This document shows, one piece after another, positions 13,539-27,100 of a stretch of DNA of 64,000 nucleotides. The DNA is taken from contig CM076260.1 of assembly GCA_038380795.1 (NCBI GenBank), positions 34,072,634-34,136,633 on the forward strand, given 5' to 3'. Position numbers and translations under genes: made by a program. The notes under the pieces are model-generated. The model had not been told where the DNA came from. It worked only from the letters and a program-made list of their open reading frames with translations, and searched no databases. Source of the DNA: Pyrocephalus nanus. Taxonomy: Eukaryota; Chordata; Aves; Passeriformes; Tyrannidae. Positions within the stretch are counted from its first letter, which is position 1; the number at the start of each line of letters is the position of its first letter.

Positions 13539-13829
13539 CAGCTATACCTGATTATCATGAAAACTAAGCTTGGAAGAAGCTTTGACAGCAATATATTACC
13601 CTCACAAATCCTTTTGAGTATTTCAAAGCCAATGGACATTATGGTAATAACTTACAATATGTCTTAATGAAGATTTTAACCCAGGATGGCAATACTAAAC
13701 ACCAGGATAAATAGCACTGCACATTATACTGAAAAAGAGCTATTGTCTCTTTTATCTTTCAAGTTTCGGTAGCTAGAGGATACAAGCAATGTGACTTGCT
13801 CTACTCTGCACTGAATATTGTGTGCTATT

Positions 13830-14340
13830 TAAAGTACCAGAATACAAAAAGGATATTAAGCTATTGAAGAGCATCCAAAGGAGAGCCATGAGGATGATGA
13901 AGGGCTTTGAGGTGCAGCCATATGAGGAGCAGCTGAAGTCACTTGGTCTGTTTAGTCTGGAGAAGAAGAGAGTGAGGGGAGACCTCACTGCAGTCTGCAA
14001 CTTCCTTGTGAGGGGAATTGGAGGGGTAGGTACTGATATCTTTATTTTCATGACCAGTAGCAGGACTGGAGGAAAAGATATGAAACTGAGATAGGGGAGG
14101 TTTAGGTATGATATCAAGAAAACATTTTTCACCCAGAGGGTGATTGGGAACTGGAACAGTCTCCACAGGGAAGTGCTCACAGCATCAAGCCTGTCTCAGT
14201 TCAAGAAGTATTTGGACAATGCTCTCAGGGACATGGTGTGATTCATGGGGTGTCCTGTGCAAGGCCAGGAGTTGGACTCGATGATCCTTGTGGGTCCCTT
14301 CCAACTCAGCATATTCTATGGTTCTCTGATTCTATGACCA
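13830..14340 (+). mobile_element. CR1 LINE 3' fragment
   Basis: A plus-strand CR1 3' end. It has a degenerate GAGAGCATCCAAAGGAGAGCC-like start, the CTGTTTAGTCTGGAGAAG block, the GGGAGGTTTAGGTATGATAT block, GGAACTGGAACAGTCTCC, and the terminal GATGATCCTTGTGGGTCCC segment. It finishes with ATTCTATGG and ATTCTATGA octamers typical of CR1 ends. It lacks any intact ORF2. The open frames at 13822-14094 (+) and 13773-14180 (-) are products of this repeat. Confidence 0.9.
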
Positions 14341-17300
14341 GGCATATGGGATTCTCTTGCCTAGGTTCCTTGCTAATGAACTGGATCAAAAAAGGCAAAA
14401 CCCCATCAATCTGAACGTTGCCTTTTGTTCAAGCAATGTTCACTCCTGAAGAGGCAGCAATTATGTCACTAACATAATCCTTTGGAACAAAATTCAAACC
14501 ATTTGTTCAGCATCTGAACCAAATTTACTCTGTGAGCTGTGGCAGGGTGTAATAAATAATTTCTCTGCAGCTGCTCATTTGTACTGGCAGTAAACTTCAC
14601 TACTTGTGCACGCTTTTACTTGTCAGTAGGGCACTGAAATATAGATCACAGAAAAGTAATTGCCATTTACAGTCCAGCAGAGCAACAGATAGACTCTACA
14701 CCAAAATAATTTCTGTTCATACAGATACCGATTCATTCTTTCTTCATATTGCAAGGCAGAAGACTCAAACATGAACATTCCTGGGGATGTGAACTTGGCA
14801 ACTTGGAGCCACAGCTCATTCTGAATATCCAGCAAGTTTGCAAACTTTTTCTATGACTATTCTCTAAGAGAGGGTAGTGGGGTTTCAGCACAGGCAACTA
14901 ACCCAGATTAGTTCTTGATTTCAGATTTTGCCACTGTGTTTGTGATGTTGAGAATAACACTTATGTTTTCAATGTTTTTGTTGTCTTGCTCAAAGCTAAA
15001 CATTCAGATTTTTCATTCTTCTAAACATTCAGATAACTTCACAGAATTTTTATGAAGATTAATTTATTATTTCTATCATGTTCAGCTACTGCAGAAAAAT
15101 CCATCAGTAAGATTTTTAAAGTAATGAATGTTTTTTGTCTTTCAGCTGCAAGTAAGCATCCACATTTATAAAGGAACAGAATCTTCATCAAGAACTTCTG
15201 CTGTGTTAGAACTTCCCCCATAATAAATGAATCCACCTCCATTAAGGATATTAATGGTCTGCCCCGGAAGGAACAGCATCCTGCAGTGCAGGTTTTGCAC
15301 ATACGTATCTCTGTGAAGACTCCTGAGACCATTAGATACAGCATGCCAAGAAAAGTAAATGTTGAAAAAACTAGATTATTCCTTTGGGATGACAAATAAT
15401 GCCATACTTTATTGAAAAATATCTGCATTTGGATAGTGTCTCATTTCCCTTTTCAGGGCCAGACATGTTATTTTTCCAGGTACTGTGAGATTTTGTTTCA
15501 AGTTTCTGGAGAAATATTGTTGAACCTTACTTTCTGTCTCATTTTTACCCAATTTATTATTTCTAAAACAACAAATGATGAAAACTTGGATTTACTGAGG
15601 ATGGCAGTTCAGTTTCTCACTATGAGACATCATTTTAAGGTCATTATGGTCTTTGCATTTGCTTGTGCACTTAATTTGGCTGATGCAGTTCTAGTGGTTT
15701 AAGGACTCCTTATAAATGTGTTTCTTACATTTTCTCTGGAAGTAATACCAGAAATAAAACAATGGATAAAATTAAATTGCTAAAATAACCTGCAGGAAGG
15801 CAGGTCTCATATGAGACTAAGCAATCCAACTAGTATTTAAGACAAGTGAAATGCTGATTCTGTGAGATCTTCACCATCAGATAATCAAATCGTGCAATTA
15901 GGTGTTTCTCTACTGATTTAAACAAACCTTTACCCATTTTCACAAGTGGGAAATTTGACTCTGAGATTGCAAGTGCATTTAGTTAGCAAAACCTCACATG
16001 ATACAGGCTTTTCAGAACTTGTAGCATGTGTTGGTCTCTTGTACAAGAAAAAATAAGAGGAGCACTCTCTTAGATTCAGATATATTCATGTGGATGAAAA
16101 CTTTTTCAGTTAGAAGCTCTTTTCTTTCAAAAAGAGTGTAAAACTAATAAAAGCAGTCCTGTAGATTAAAAGGACAGTCATAAAAGCTGTGATTATGGTG
16201 CCAAAATAATTCGGTGACCTTGCTAGACAAGCTGCATACAGCTCTGTTTTAAATGACTGCTATGAGAATCACAGACAATGGACGAGTTTGTGTGACTTTG
16301 GGTAGTTATCTCTTGGTACGGTAGGTGAAAGAAGAGAAGGATTGTTATTCCAGCCACAACTGCAAAAATGTTAGGAGCAGTTACACAAACATTACAGGAC
16401 AAATAGAAAAATTAAACCACCATTTTTCTGAGCCTTCCTAAAAGTATGCTCACTGTGGGTTATAGGAAGAATGAGCAGTGTCTGGAGCATAGCAGTGCTG
16501 AGGGTTGTTTCCAGAGTGCACAGATAGTTTATAAATAAGATTTATAAGATAAACTGATACAACAGCTTTTTCAGAAAGGGAACATAACCAAGATCCCCTA
16601 CTGAGCCATGATCTTTAAATACAAGATTTCCTCCCAATGTATGCTACACTGAAAGCTTACCTGCCATCCATTACATGACAATGGGGAAACAAGAGACTCC
16701 CTGTATGCTTTGTTCTCAGATGTCAAACTGAAGTCATTAGAAAGCAGTAGGCAGAACTTCAGATAAAGAGTATCCACCATTAATGTGCATATATGAGTCT
16801 GGATTAAATTCTAGTAGTGTATGCCCAGAATACCTCTAGAAACAGATTTCATTAGCTTACTGAAGAAAGGGCTTTTGAAAGGTTTAGAGGAGAAATGAAC
16901 CAGCTCATCTGGAAAGCTCGGGTCAATATGAATGCAATTTCACAGGGCTCTTCTCTCCGCAACTCCTTTACAGGAATCAAAATTTAGTTTAAGTTTAGGT
17001 CCTAATATGCAAAGCAATCAAACGATTGGATTAAGTTACCTGATTGAAAAATAACCTATGTACCCAAAACCAGGATCATTATTGTCACCTTTGCCATGAT
17101 GTTGCATTTACAGCTCAGCAGGAAACCGTTGCCAGAGCCAGAGTCTCAGCTTCCAACTTGGACAGCCTCTTAACTGACGTTTCATATCCAAATATAACAT
17201 CTATTGGATTTATATTTACTGCACAATGATGCTAAAGAGGAAGGATATAAAAGAAGATCTGAAAATACACAAAGGCAGTTATATCACAGAATATGGGAAT

Positions 17301-20300
17301 TTATTTAAAATAAAAAGCAGCTACAAGTTCTGGAGGATATTCAGATGCTTCAGGTGATGTAAAACCATGCAGATTTTGTGCTAGAGTGACCTTCAAATTC
17401 CTTGCTTAGAGATCCCTCCTCCCACTCCCTTTTTTTTCTTATTTTATGAAAAGGTTCAGTTACAAAACAAAAACAAATCTCCCAAGCAGATATGTTTTAG
17501 TGCACTGATTAACGTTCGTACTTACTGTGAACCAAATCAAACTTATCTGGGAAAGGAACTTCCACTACAGTAACCTCAGGATGTTTTTGCAGATATTTCC
17601 ATTTGATAAGTTAGTTTTCTAAACTAACATCTACTACTGCATTAATAATTTGAATTTCAGGTTGTAATATGATCCTTGAGTTGGCTTTAAATTCCTGTTG
17701 TGTTCTTAGCAACAGCTTCAGCCTGTCAGAAAATCATGCAGAAAAGCCTGTAGTTCACATACACTTTTCCTTTGCATCTCACATTTATATAAGTTCTAAT
17801 AATGTCTTCCTATCTTGTTCAAACCTAGGTAAAATTTGGGTTTGAAAGGATCAAGTGCTTTAACAAGTTTTTAGATTTTTTGCTGCTACAAACCCAATAG
17901 ATGTCTGTATTCCAAACTTCTTGGTGTGAAGGCAACTGAATCAAGGAGAGTCCCTTGCTTGGGACTCGTCTTTGGCTCTAATTTATACGTGGGAAAACTT
18001 TACAGAATTTAGCGCAGGTAGACTTGTACTCCAGCCTTGATAAATACAGGCACAAAAGCTACAACTTCTGCTACAGAGCAAAAAAGCTAAAAAATAGTGT
18101 TTTCATTCAGTAAGTATTTCTCCCTTTGGAGAGTATGAAATGTGGAATGCTTCCAAAAATCTGCTGTAAGCACATGGGCATGCAAGGGCCATGTTTGAAA
18201 ACACTGGTTTTAATTTTTGTTTGCGGCCATAGCCCTTTCAAATCTCTTCTTCTGCCTGCTGAAAACACACCATACAAGCCAAATTCTGGCACTTGCTGTG
18301 CTGAAGGACAGCATATATGCCCTGCCTCAACCCTGGTCCTCACTGCATGTCCCAGAACTGCCCGGCAAACTGTAGATAATTCTTACGGGGGGAGCTGGAG
18401 AAGAGCAGGGAGCAGCTCCCTCTGCTGAGAAAGGCAAAGTGACAGACAAACTCCAGCCATGCTGACCTCCACTTCTTGATGCTTTTGACAAAACTTAGGC
18501 TTTAGGAGTGCTAGGAAAGATAAAAATTGCTTTTGATTTCTCAAGGGGAGGGTAGTTCTCAAAGCCCTAAACAGAATCTAGACAGGATATGAACCATTAC
18601 TAAATTAATGTCCTCTTCTAGGGTGACAAGTTTGTTTAGTACACATTCTGTACAGATAAATATTCCTCTAAAATGGACCTTGAAAGAAAACAATCATGAT
18701 CTAAAAACCAGGAAGGCAGGAAAATGCATTGGATATAAATGATGAGGAGCTGGCAGTGGGGATTGCAGAGGGTTCCAGCTGGCTCCAGTGAACCCAATGC
18801 AGGGCATGGCTGAGCCCAGCAGTTGATACTTTTTCATTTTCTCCAGGTGTGCTCAGCTTATTGTTGTAGGCAGAAGAATCCTAACTCATCACTACCATTC
18901 AACACCACCTGGAACACCAAAGACCTAAGAAGTTGTCAAAACAGGTGAAAGTTGTTCTCAATAACACTTAGAAAAAAAAAAACCACCACAGTATACAATC
19001 CTCAGTCTATTGATATGGGGTACTTCTGTCTGCTGGGCAACCAATCATTGACAGCACGTGCTCAGTATGTCACAGGATCAGAACAAACTAAAACAGAAGT
19101 GGAAACATTGATTATGGATCCAAATGCTGACTATTTTTGTGCACTGTGCAACCAGTAACTTACCCTACACACTTCACTTAACCAAGACAAACAGCCTTTG
19201 CCAGACAACCAATCATACGATTTCTGTCTAATTTAGCAAATATCACTTGCAATTCATTCTTGGTTATAAATCTTAACTGAGGCTCCCAAACCTATTTTCA
19301 TGCAAATTCATGTTAAAAGAATTCTCCAATGAGCATCAAATTATACAGTCCTGATTTGCACCTGTCAGTTTACATTTCATTTAATTTAGGGATAATACTG
19401 CCTGCAACTTTGTTCCCACATACAAAATGAAAGCAGGAAATGCATAAGTGATAATTCATCTTTGGTGCTCAATGCAATTTTTTTAATGTGAACATTGCTT
19501 GACTTGCTTTAGCTTATAAAAAGCAAACAAGTTCTCTAAAGAAGAAGCAGTGTCTTTTGCTGGACTCACTATAGCATCTGCAGAATAGATAGGTTTTCAA
19601 GGACAAAACCATTTCTCTGAATGTGTCCTGCAAGTTCATGTTTTCCCCAAATCTATCACTAGTAACAAAGAGAGGTAAGGTGATAGCTCTCTCTAAAACC
19701 TTGCCCTCACTTTTACTCCAAGATTTTATTTAATGTTCAGTATCCTAGATGACATACAGTGGCAAATCCACAGCTGCTGCAAAGCTAAACACCTTTCCCT
19801 TCATCTAAGGCCTGCCAGTTTTCACCTGCTGAGAATGCATCCCAACGCCCTCACCCTAAATTCTCCTCATGTAGCAAACTTCTAGCAGAGTGCAAATATT
19901 TCAGTATGTATCATGGGATTCTCTGTTCCACTGAACAAACAAGGCAGTAAAGCCTGTGAGCACACAAACGTAAGGAACTGGCCTTGAAATTGGAGAACTG
20001 CCCCAGAAGGTTGCAGGGTAGACAATGCCTGGGCTTGGGAGGGAGCAGAGCAGCTCTTATCCATCCACCTAAATATTGAAAGCTATTTAAATACATCTGG
20101 AAGTGTTCTCCAGGGTCTTACAATTAAAGGAAAATTAAAAAAAAACTGTTAATAAGACACTTTATGGAAATGGGCTGTTTAGTTATAAATTACCTTGCAC
20201 TGAAAAGGCACACACCTAGGAGCAATTTCCATTCAGGTGAAACAGGAGAGTGCTTCTATCCCAAACACACAATATTCATTAACTGCAGTTAAACATAAGC

Positions 20301-20564
20301 CAAAATCAAGGAAAATAACACAGAATTGGAAAATCTGCAAAATATTTCAAAAGAACAGGAATTCAGCATCTAAAAGGAATTTACTTATTTGCGCCAGATG
20401 TAACAGATGAAATGCAGTCTTGCAAAAGAAGATGGATGCCCTCCAACTGTTCAAACATCAATGCTCTTTGAGGTGTGACCAGAGTGTGGAGATCACAGAA
20501 AAAAAACCCCATTCACTTACTGCACTTTCCTGTACTTCTGCAACATGAACTTGAAAAACTTGGA
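14341..20564. other. Intergenic DNA, no gene recognised
   Basis: Six kilobases with no repeat, gene or RNA that I can recognise. Open frames are all under 130 codons and show no family resemblance. Confidence 0.7.
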
Positions 20565-21176
20565 ATCATAGAATGATTTGGGTTGGAAGAGACCTTTAGA
20601 GATCATCTAGTGCAACCTCTCTGCCATGACAGGGACATCATTCACTAGGTCAGGCTTCTCAGAGTCATGTCCAACATGACCTTGAACACTTCTAGTGATA
20701 GGGCATCCACAATTTCTCCGGGCAACCTGTGCTAGTGCCTCACTGTAGAAAAATCTTCCTTGTATCAATTTAAATCTATTCTCCTTCAGTTTAAAACCAC
20801 TGTCCCTTGCACTGTCAACTACAGGCCCTTATAAAAAGTCTCTGTCTTGCTTATAAGCTCCCTCTAGGAACGGAAAGGATGCTACGAGGCCTCCTCAGGC
20901 CCTTCTCTTGTCCAGGCTTAACAACCCAAACTCCCTCAGGTGCTCCATCTTTGTGGCCCTCCTTTGGATTTGCTCTGTCTTGACCTGGGCAGCAGACCCA
21001 GATAGAGTGCTTCATGTGGCACCTCACAAGAGTGGAGTAGGGGTTGGAAAATCACCCCTTTCATCCTGCTGGTCATGATTCTCTTTATGCAGTCCAGGAA
21101 TGACTTGCCTTTCTGGGCTGCAAGTGCACATTCTTGGGTCATGTTCAATTCTTCTTCCCATATCCGTAATCTAATT
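20565..21176 (-). mobile_element. CR1 LINE 3' fragment
   Basis: A minus-strand CR1. On the plus strand it opens with GAATCATAGAATGATTTGGG, continues through GGGCAACCTGTGCTAGTGCC, and reaches the block with CCTTTCTGGGCTGCAAGTGC, which corresponds to the C-terminal end of CR1 ORF2 and the start of its 3'UTR. About 0.6 kb survives, and it is clearly diverged from consensus. The 84-codon minus-strand frame at 20936-21190 is the degraded end of ORF2. Confidence 0.92.
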
Positions 21177-24100
21177 CTGCTGGGTGCCATGGAGGTCTTT
21201 CAACTACCTTGCTTTGGCATGAATTGAACAAAAAGAAATTCACTGGACCTCATGTGCAGCCATCGCTCTTTGAATTGATTAGTTCAGACTATTACACCCA
21301 TCCACAGACCCCAAAAATTACACTGGGTAATAAGAAAAGAATCCTAAAAGGCTATTTATTGTAAAATTTAGGTTAGTTACTTGTTAAGTTCACTAAGCTG
21401 TTGCCCTAGAATAGTCTAAACAGAATAGCCTGCAGAGATTTAAGGGACTTATCTGTGTAGAGAGAGGGCAAAGTCACACCAATAAATCAGAAGAAGATAA
21501 TAAGGTCTTTGTGAAGCCCTTTGTTGTTGACTTAAGTTACAGTCTTCCGAATGCCAGGAAGAGGGAATATAAATCTTCACTGAAAAAAAGCAAACTCAAA
21601 ACAAGGAAAAAAACAAAAACAAAATGAAAAAAACACCAACAAACAAACAAACAACCCCCAGGAAACTATAATGTATTTATTTGCCATTAAAATAAGCACA
21701 AGATGGTGAAAGTGAACTGAGTCTTATATTATGACTGTAATTTGTTATACGGTCACTAAGCTAACATCAGGGCCTCAGCAGTCTGCTGACTGCTCATAAA
21801 AACATTCTGTTTAGCAAAAGCTTTTTTGATACTGTACAACAGATTTGCTGCATTTTCTCTTCCTTTCCCTTTATTGCAAAGGATATTTATATAGAAATAG
21901 AACACTTGCTTCTGAGGAGTTCATCTGTTCCTTCTGGCATTTCCACCCCTGTTATTGCAAACAGATGATCATGACCTGACATGGAGTAACAGCTGAGAGA
22001 TCTGACAAACCCTGCTGAAGCAAAAGGCCTTGCTGGTGATTCAGAACAGAATATTCTCTCAGGGCAACTTACAGATCAAGGCTTCTGGACATTGACCTAC
22101 ATTTGCCCTAGAGTTGAGAAGTAATGTGTCACTTCAACTTGTGCATTTGTGTTTGTGTATACAAACATATTCTCTAGTTCACATGTGTCCTGCATATTGT
22201 TTCTTGTTACTAGTATCACTAACAAAATAAAAAGAGCACAGAGCTCTTTGTGTTATTGATGTTGTCATCAATCCTGCCACGGTACAGGGGAATAGACAAC
22301 TTAGATCTAATTCAAATTAGTTGCCATGGATTTTCCCATATCCATTGCATCAAGCCCCCATCCCACCACTCTTACACTGGGACATCTTCAACAGCCACAT
22401 CCGTATTCTTTTGATTTTAGCTGCTACTGCTAAACACAAGTCTGGCAATAAAACAGATTCCATCTGATTCCAAATACATACCAGTAACAATCTCCATAGG
22501 ATTTTTTAACCATCTCCTTCCTACTGGATGCCTGTTCTAGAAAGGGTGTTGTAGATGTTTAAATTATTATTACACCACTATAATTTGTCATTGTACAGAA
22601 ATACTTATCTAGTTTTAAAAGCTGGTGAAGGTACTATCAAAGCAACTGAACATTCCACTAAACAAATTCAGATACGTATTTTAAAATAAGGAGCTTGACT
22701 TTCATTGTCACTGAGATGATCAAACATGATCAAAGAAGTTCTGCTCTTACACTAATTTCAATTGCAATTGCAATTTTTTCATGACATAGGTTCTTGGGAG
22801 AGTATTTGCTGTAAAAAATCCTCAATCCTGGTTCTCAGATAGCAGAGAACATCCCAGAGCAGTTAGATTAATGGTAACAGCTGGGTTACTGATGAAAAAG
22901 TGTCTAATTTTACAAACTTGCCAAAATCAAAAGCTCCCACTGATGTTTCATTTTCTAAAGACTGTAAGACTGTAGTGATTCATCATGGATCTTTGCCTTT
23001 TCAAGTTCAAAACTCCCTGCAATAACTGCCTTAGGAGGAGATACTGGTTGCTGAAAGCTTGAAGGAAAGGATGGAACTGTGAAGTTAATAAAAATATAAA
23101 GGCAACCACTGGAAACCCAAATACACTGAGTGCCCAAAGGGGAGGTGTCAGCTTGATCAAAGTTGTGAAAAACTAAAAATACATATATATATACCTATAC
23201 ATATTTACACTTATACTGAATGCTGAGGGCCAGCACAGCCCAGTGAAAAGAGCTGTGCAAGCAAGAGTATCTCTTCATCTCTTCCTATGCAACCAGTTAA
23301 TAAATAACTCCCAGGGTCCTTTTTCCCCAGTGGAGAAAGGGAGGGAGGGAGATGTAGAGGTGTAGAGGTCCAGAAACTCTTATCCCTTCTTACCTATGAA
23401 AATCCTCTGTGGCAGCCAACAGACTCCAAGTGGGGCTCATTTGGGCACAAAGAGTAAAAACTGACTACTCTAGCAGGACACCACAGCCCTCGGAGGAGGC
23501 CGACACATTCTAGCTGAGTGGAAAAGGGTAGTGCACAAGTCAGTCAGGCTTTCCAAATAGCGATGTAGCATTTCTTTTTATCTTCCTTCTTCAGTAAAAA
23601 TCCGTTTTGTTATGGTCTTTTATTTCACACAGTGCTGGTAAAAGGGAGATTCTGCTTCTGGGAAGCCTACGCTATCTGATTTTATAGCAAAGGCTTTGGG
23701 GTGAAGTGAGTGAGCCGTGGTAGTTTATGTTTTTTAATTAAACTGGCTGGAAAAACAGTGCTGTGCCACAGACCCTGCTGCTCAGTGCCTCACACAGGGT
23801 TATAGCTTGTCTTTATCTTTGCATTTTAATAGTTTTCACTAATTGCTTCTGCTATATCTCAGAACACTTGATGGAAGTTCACACAACTAAAACATGAAAC
23901 ATTTCAACAAAGGAGTTCTTAGTTTCTCGTTCCTTCCTTCTGCTATATTTGTGCAAAAATAATGGAAATCTAGCCTGAGATCTAAAGTTACATGAATGTG
24001 GTGTGGAGGCCTGACTGCTGAGATTCAAATGGGGATGTGACCCTAATAGAGACCATCAGAAGCTTATTCTGAGAAGTGAGGGATATTGTGGTACAGCTCT

Positions 24101-27100
24101 GACACATCTGATGACAAATTTCAGAACCACCAAAGATTCTGACTCAGTTCTCACCACAACTGTCGTGCTTGGGTGGCATCCAGCAAAACAGATTAGCATT
24201 TGCAAACTAGTTGCTGGAAATGTAGGTGGGTAGCAGACTACAGCTGCCACCTCAGAAGAAATTTCATCTTTGGAAAAAAGATGTAATGATTTTATAACTA
24301 TCTCCAAATTACATCTGCATAGTGCCCCATATCTAAACAGGACTGCTCTGTCATCAATTCATCAATACAGTCTAGAATTTAGCAACACCAGCAGCAGATG
24401 ACGGGTGTACCAAACAACCAGTCACTGAGTTACACTGTGTCTGTCCATCATCTTAAGACATGATCTGTTTTCAGAAGGTCTGACAGTTCAGATTTCCAAA
24501 GAAAATATAAGAAGAGGTGTGAGTGACTTAATAACTGTGACCTTTCCTTCTGAGTAATGGTCCAATTCAGCGGTTCTTTCAAAAAGAAGAATCTTTCCAA
24601 TGATGTCAACAGAAACTGACCATCACATCCTAAGTCAGAGATGGTGAAACTTCTTGGTCTCTGTGGCTAAACTGGTTTTAAGAAACAGTCCAGTTTCCTT
24701 TTTGGTAAGTCTTGACCAATAAACTGTCACTGATGTTAACAGTTTGCCATGGCTGTTGAGAAGGGGACCAGCCCGCACTGAAGGTCCTGGCAAATTTTGT
24801 AAGCCAGCTTATTGATGTTTAGTGATGCAGTTACGGTCAAGGACGTGAAAGAAAATGCTGCACAACAGTTCAGGAAAGGAGGTCATGGAAAGAAACTACA
24901 ACTCTAAAAAAGAAGAGAAGAAAGTAAAGGAAAGTGGTTGCAAATAATGACGACTTGATGAAGTCTTTTTAAGCAAAGACACAACTAAGAGTCTGACCTG
25001 TCCCTCACTAAAGCAAATAAGATGCTTTTACATAAACCTGATAATCAAAGGCTACAGCAGAAACTGCATTTTCTGGCTCAGATTTTATACCCTGGTTTGC
25101 ATCCCTCTCCCATGCCACAACCGCTTCTCTTTTCTCCCACAAAAGAGGGCTATGCTGTGCCTGAACTGTATCAAAGCCCTATCAAGGCATCTGCTGGTTG
25201 CCAGTGACCAAAACCATGCCCGAGAGCATGCAAGGCAATTAAATTATGAAAAGACAGTGTTCTAACCTGTGCCTCAGCCCTCCTCTGACCTGATCATGTA
25301 AAAATAAGTAGAAAAAATAGGGAGAAAAAAGCATTATGGAAACAGCTATTGTACTCCTTCCCGCCATTAAGTGTTAAACTGTGCTGCCGTTTGCTCTTCA
25401 GGAGGCTTCAGGTTTCATCTTGGCTTTGGTTTGATGCTCCAGCTCATTCATTCAGAAGCTGTGTTAATGTGGAATGAGATTATTAAAATAAAACAGTGTG
25501 TCCACACCTTAAAAATGTCAATGAATAAATAAAATACTAATCAATTATCACATACTCGGTAAAGAAAAACCGTGTCAAAAACGTGTACTTGGCCAAAAGA
25601 CTCTTTGGAGACATAGATTAAGCCCGGGCTCCTGCTTCTAAGAAACTCTGCAGCCAGGAACAGTGTGGTTGCATCCACAGGTCTAAGCTTGCTGGCCAGT
25701 CTTTAACCGGCTGTTTGAGATATTTGAGGGAAAACACAGATAGCATACCACTAGAAATTGCGTAAGTTATCTTGCAGCAGTAAGTTCTGGTTTGAATGTT
25801 TAGCTTTTAGTATTTCTGTGGGAATAAAAAGGCATTGTAAAGACAAAACAGCCTTGGAGTTTCCATTTCCATAACACTTTATAAATGCTGTCATTCCATA
25901 GGGTGACTTTTGCAAACAGTTTTGAAAGGAAAGCTTTCAAAGCAAATGCAGTGGCCATGTTCCAAGCAGAGGAAGCAAAGAGATTTCAAGGTATATTTGA
26001 AATTTAGAACTCAACACTAAACTTTGGCACAACTTAGAACTCCTTTTCACTGGAACAATCAGTTTGGAGGTTCTCTGGCTGTTGGTTTGATTTTTCCTTC
26101 ATATGATTCTAGAGCTCCCTCCTGACACAATAATTTTACTTTTCTGTTCCTTGGAATCAACTCTGAAAAGCACATCTTTGTTATAAAAATTACAGACATG
26201 AAACTTAGCAGTTTTAGGACAAGAATTAAAGACTAGTGTCAAGATATAGAAAGCTTTCAGGACAGGAGTCTCTGCTACTGTACATGACTTGCCATGATTT
26301 GCTGTTTCCACAGTTTGGATGCTTGCATTTGTTCAGCTGTGTTTGATCTCTTATCACAGCTGGCTTTAAGCCTGCTGCAGCTGCTCCTTCCTGACCTTTT
26401 TATTGAAGTTTATTTTTTTTCCCCCAAAATCTGTTAGCGTGCACAGGCCTGGGCAGCACTTCCTTGGGGATGACAAATGCCATCAGCAAGGCCCATTAGG
26501 AGGAAAACAGCCTCATACAGCTGAGCAACAGTAGTGCAGAGGAAAAGAGAAAGAGATTTACTGTTTCTGGTTGCAGCTTTCTCATCTGTAAATTAAAGGG
26601 AAAACAAAACCTGTCTGGAGAAACATAGAAAGTACCTATTAGAAAACAAGGGACAAGGATGACACTAACACAGGCCTATGGGAATGCAATATTTCCCAAA
26701 AAATTATTAATTAACAACAGCCTGGTAGGATGGAAGGGAGAGAAATGTGGACTTCAATAATACTGGAAAAATATCCCTCTTTTCTTTCCTCTCTTGCTGG
26801 CTGTCTCTTCCCTTTCTGCATGCCAAAAATGCTCTTTTCTCCCTGGTGACTACAAGGCAGCTCACAGCTGATGCCTTCAGAAAAGTGTTTTTTTCTGCTC
26901 CTGAAGCTCAGATCATCTCTGCTCTCTTAGTTATAGCTGGAATCCTCCTAAATTACACAATACAACAAATGGAAATATCATGATTTCTCTCTTGGGGAAA
27001 GGGAGTAGTAATCTACTTTGTAAACCCAGCACATCATTCATCTGAGCCTTACCAATGACTAAAACAAAAAATCAACTAAAATCAAAAATCAAAAAATATT

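Larger units (their letters stand above)
8861..13829. other. Intergenic DNA, no gene recognised
   Basis: No coding exon or recognisable transposon. It holds the perfect 35-bp tandem duplication, one TG microsatellite and the 16-bp tandem repeat. The part directly above 8861 stays open on the minus strand into the CR1, but I cannot assign it. Confidence 0.7.

Noticed and set aside
13773..14180. 135-codon minus-strand open frame
   Set aside because: It is the antisense of a plus-strand CR1 3' fragment.
15412..15702. 96-codon plus-strand frame with hydrophobic stretches
   Set aside because: AT-rich DNA readily produces hydrophobic frames; no homology, splice or promoter support was seen.
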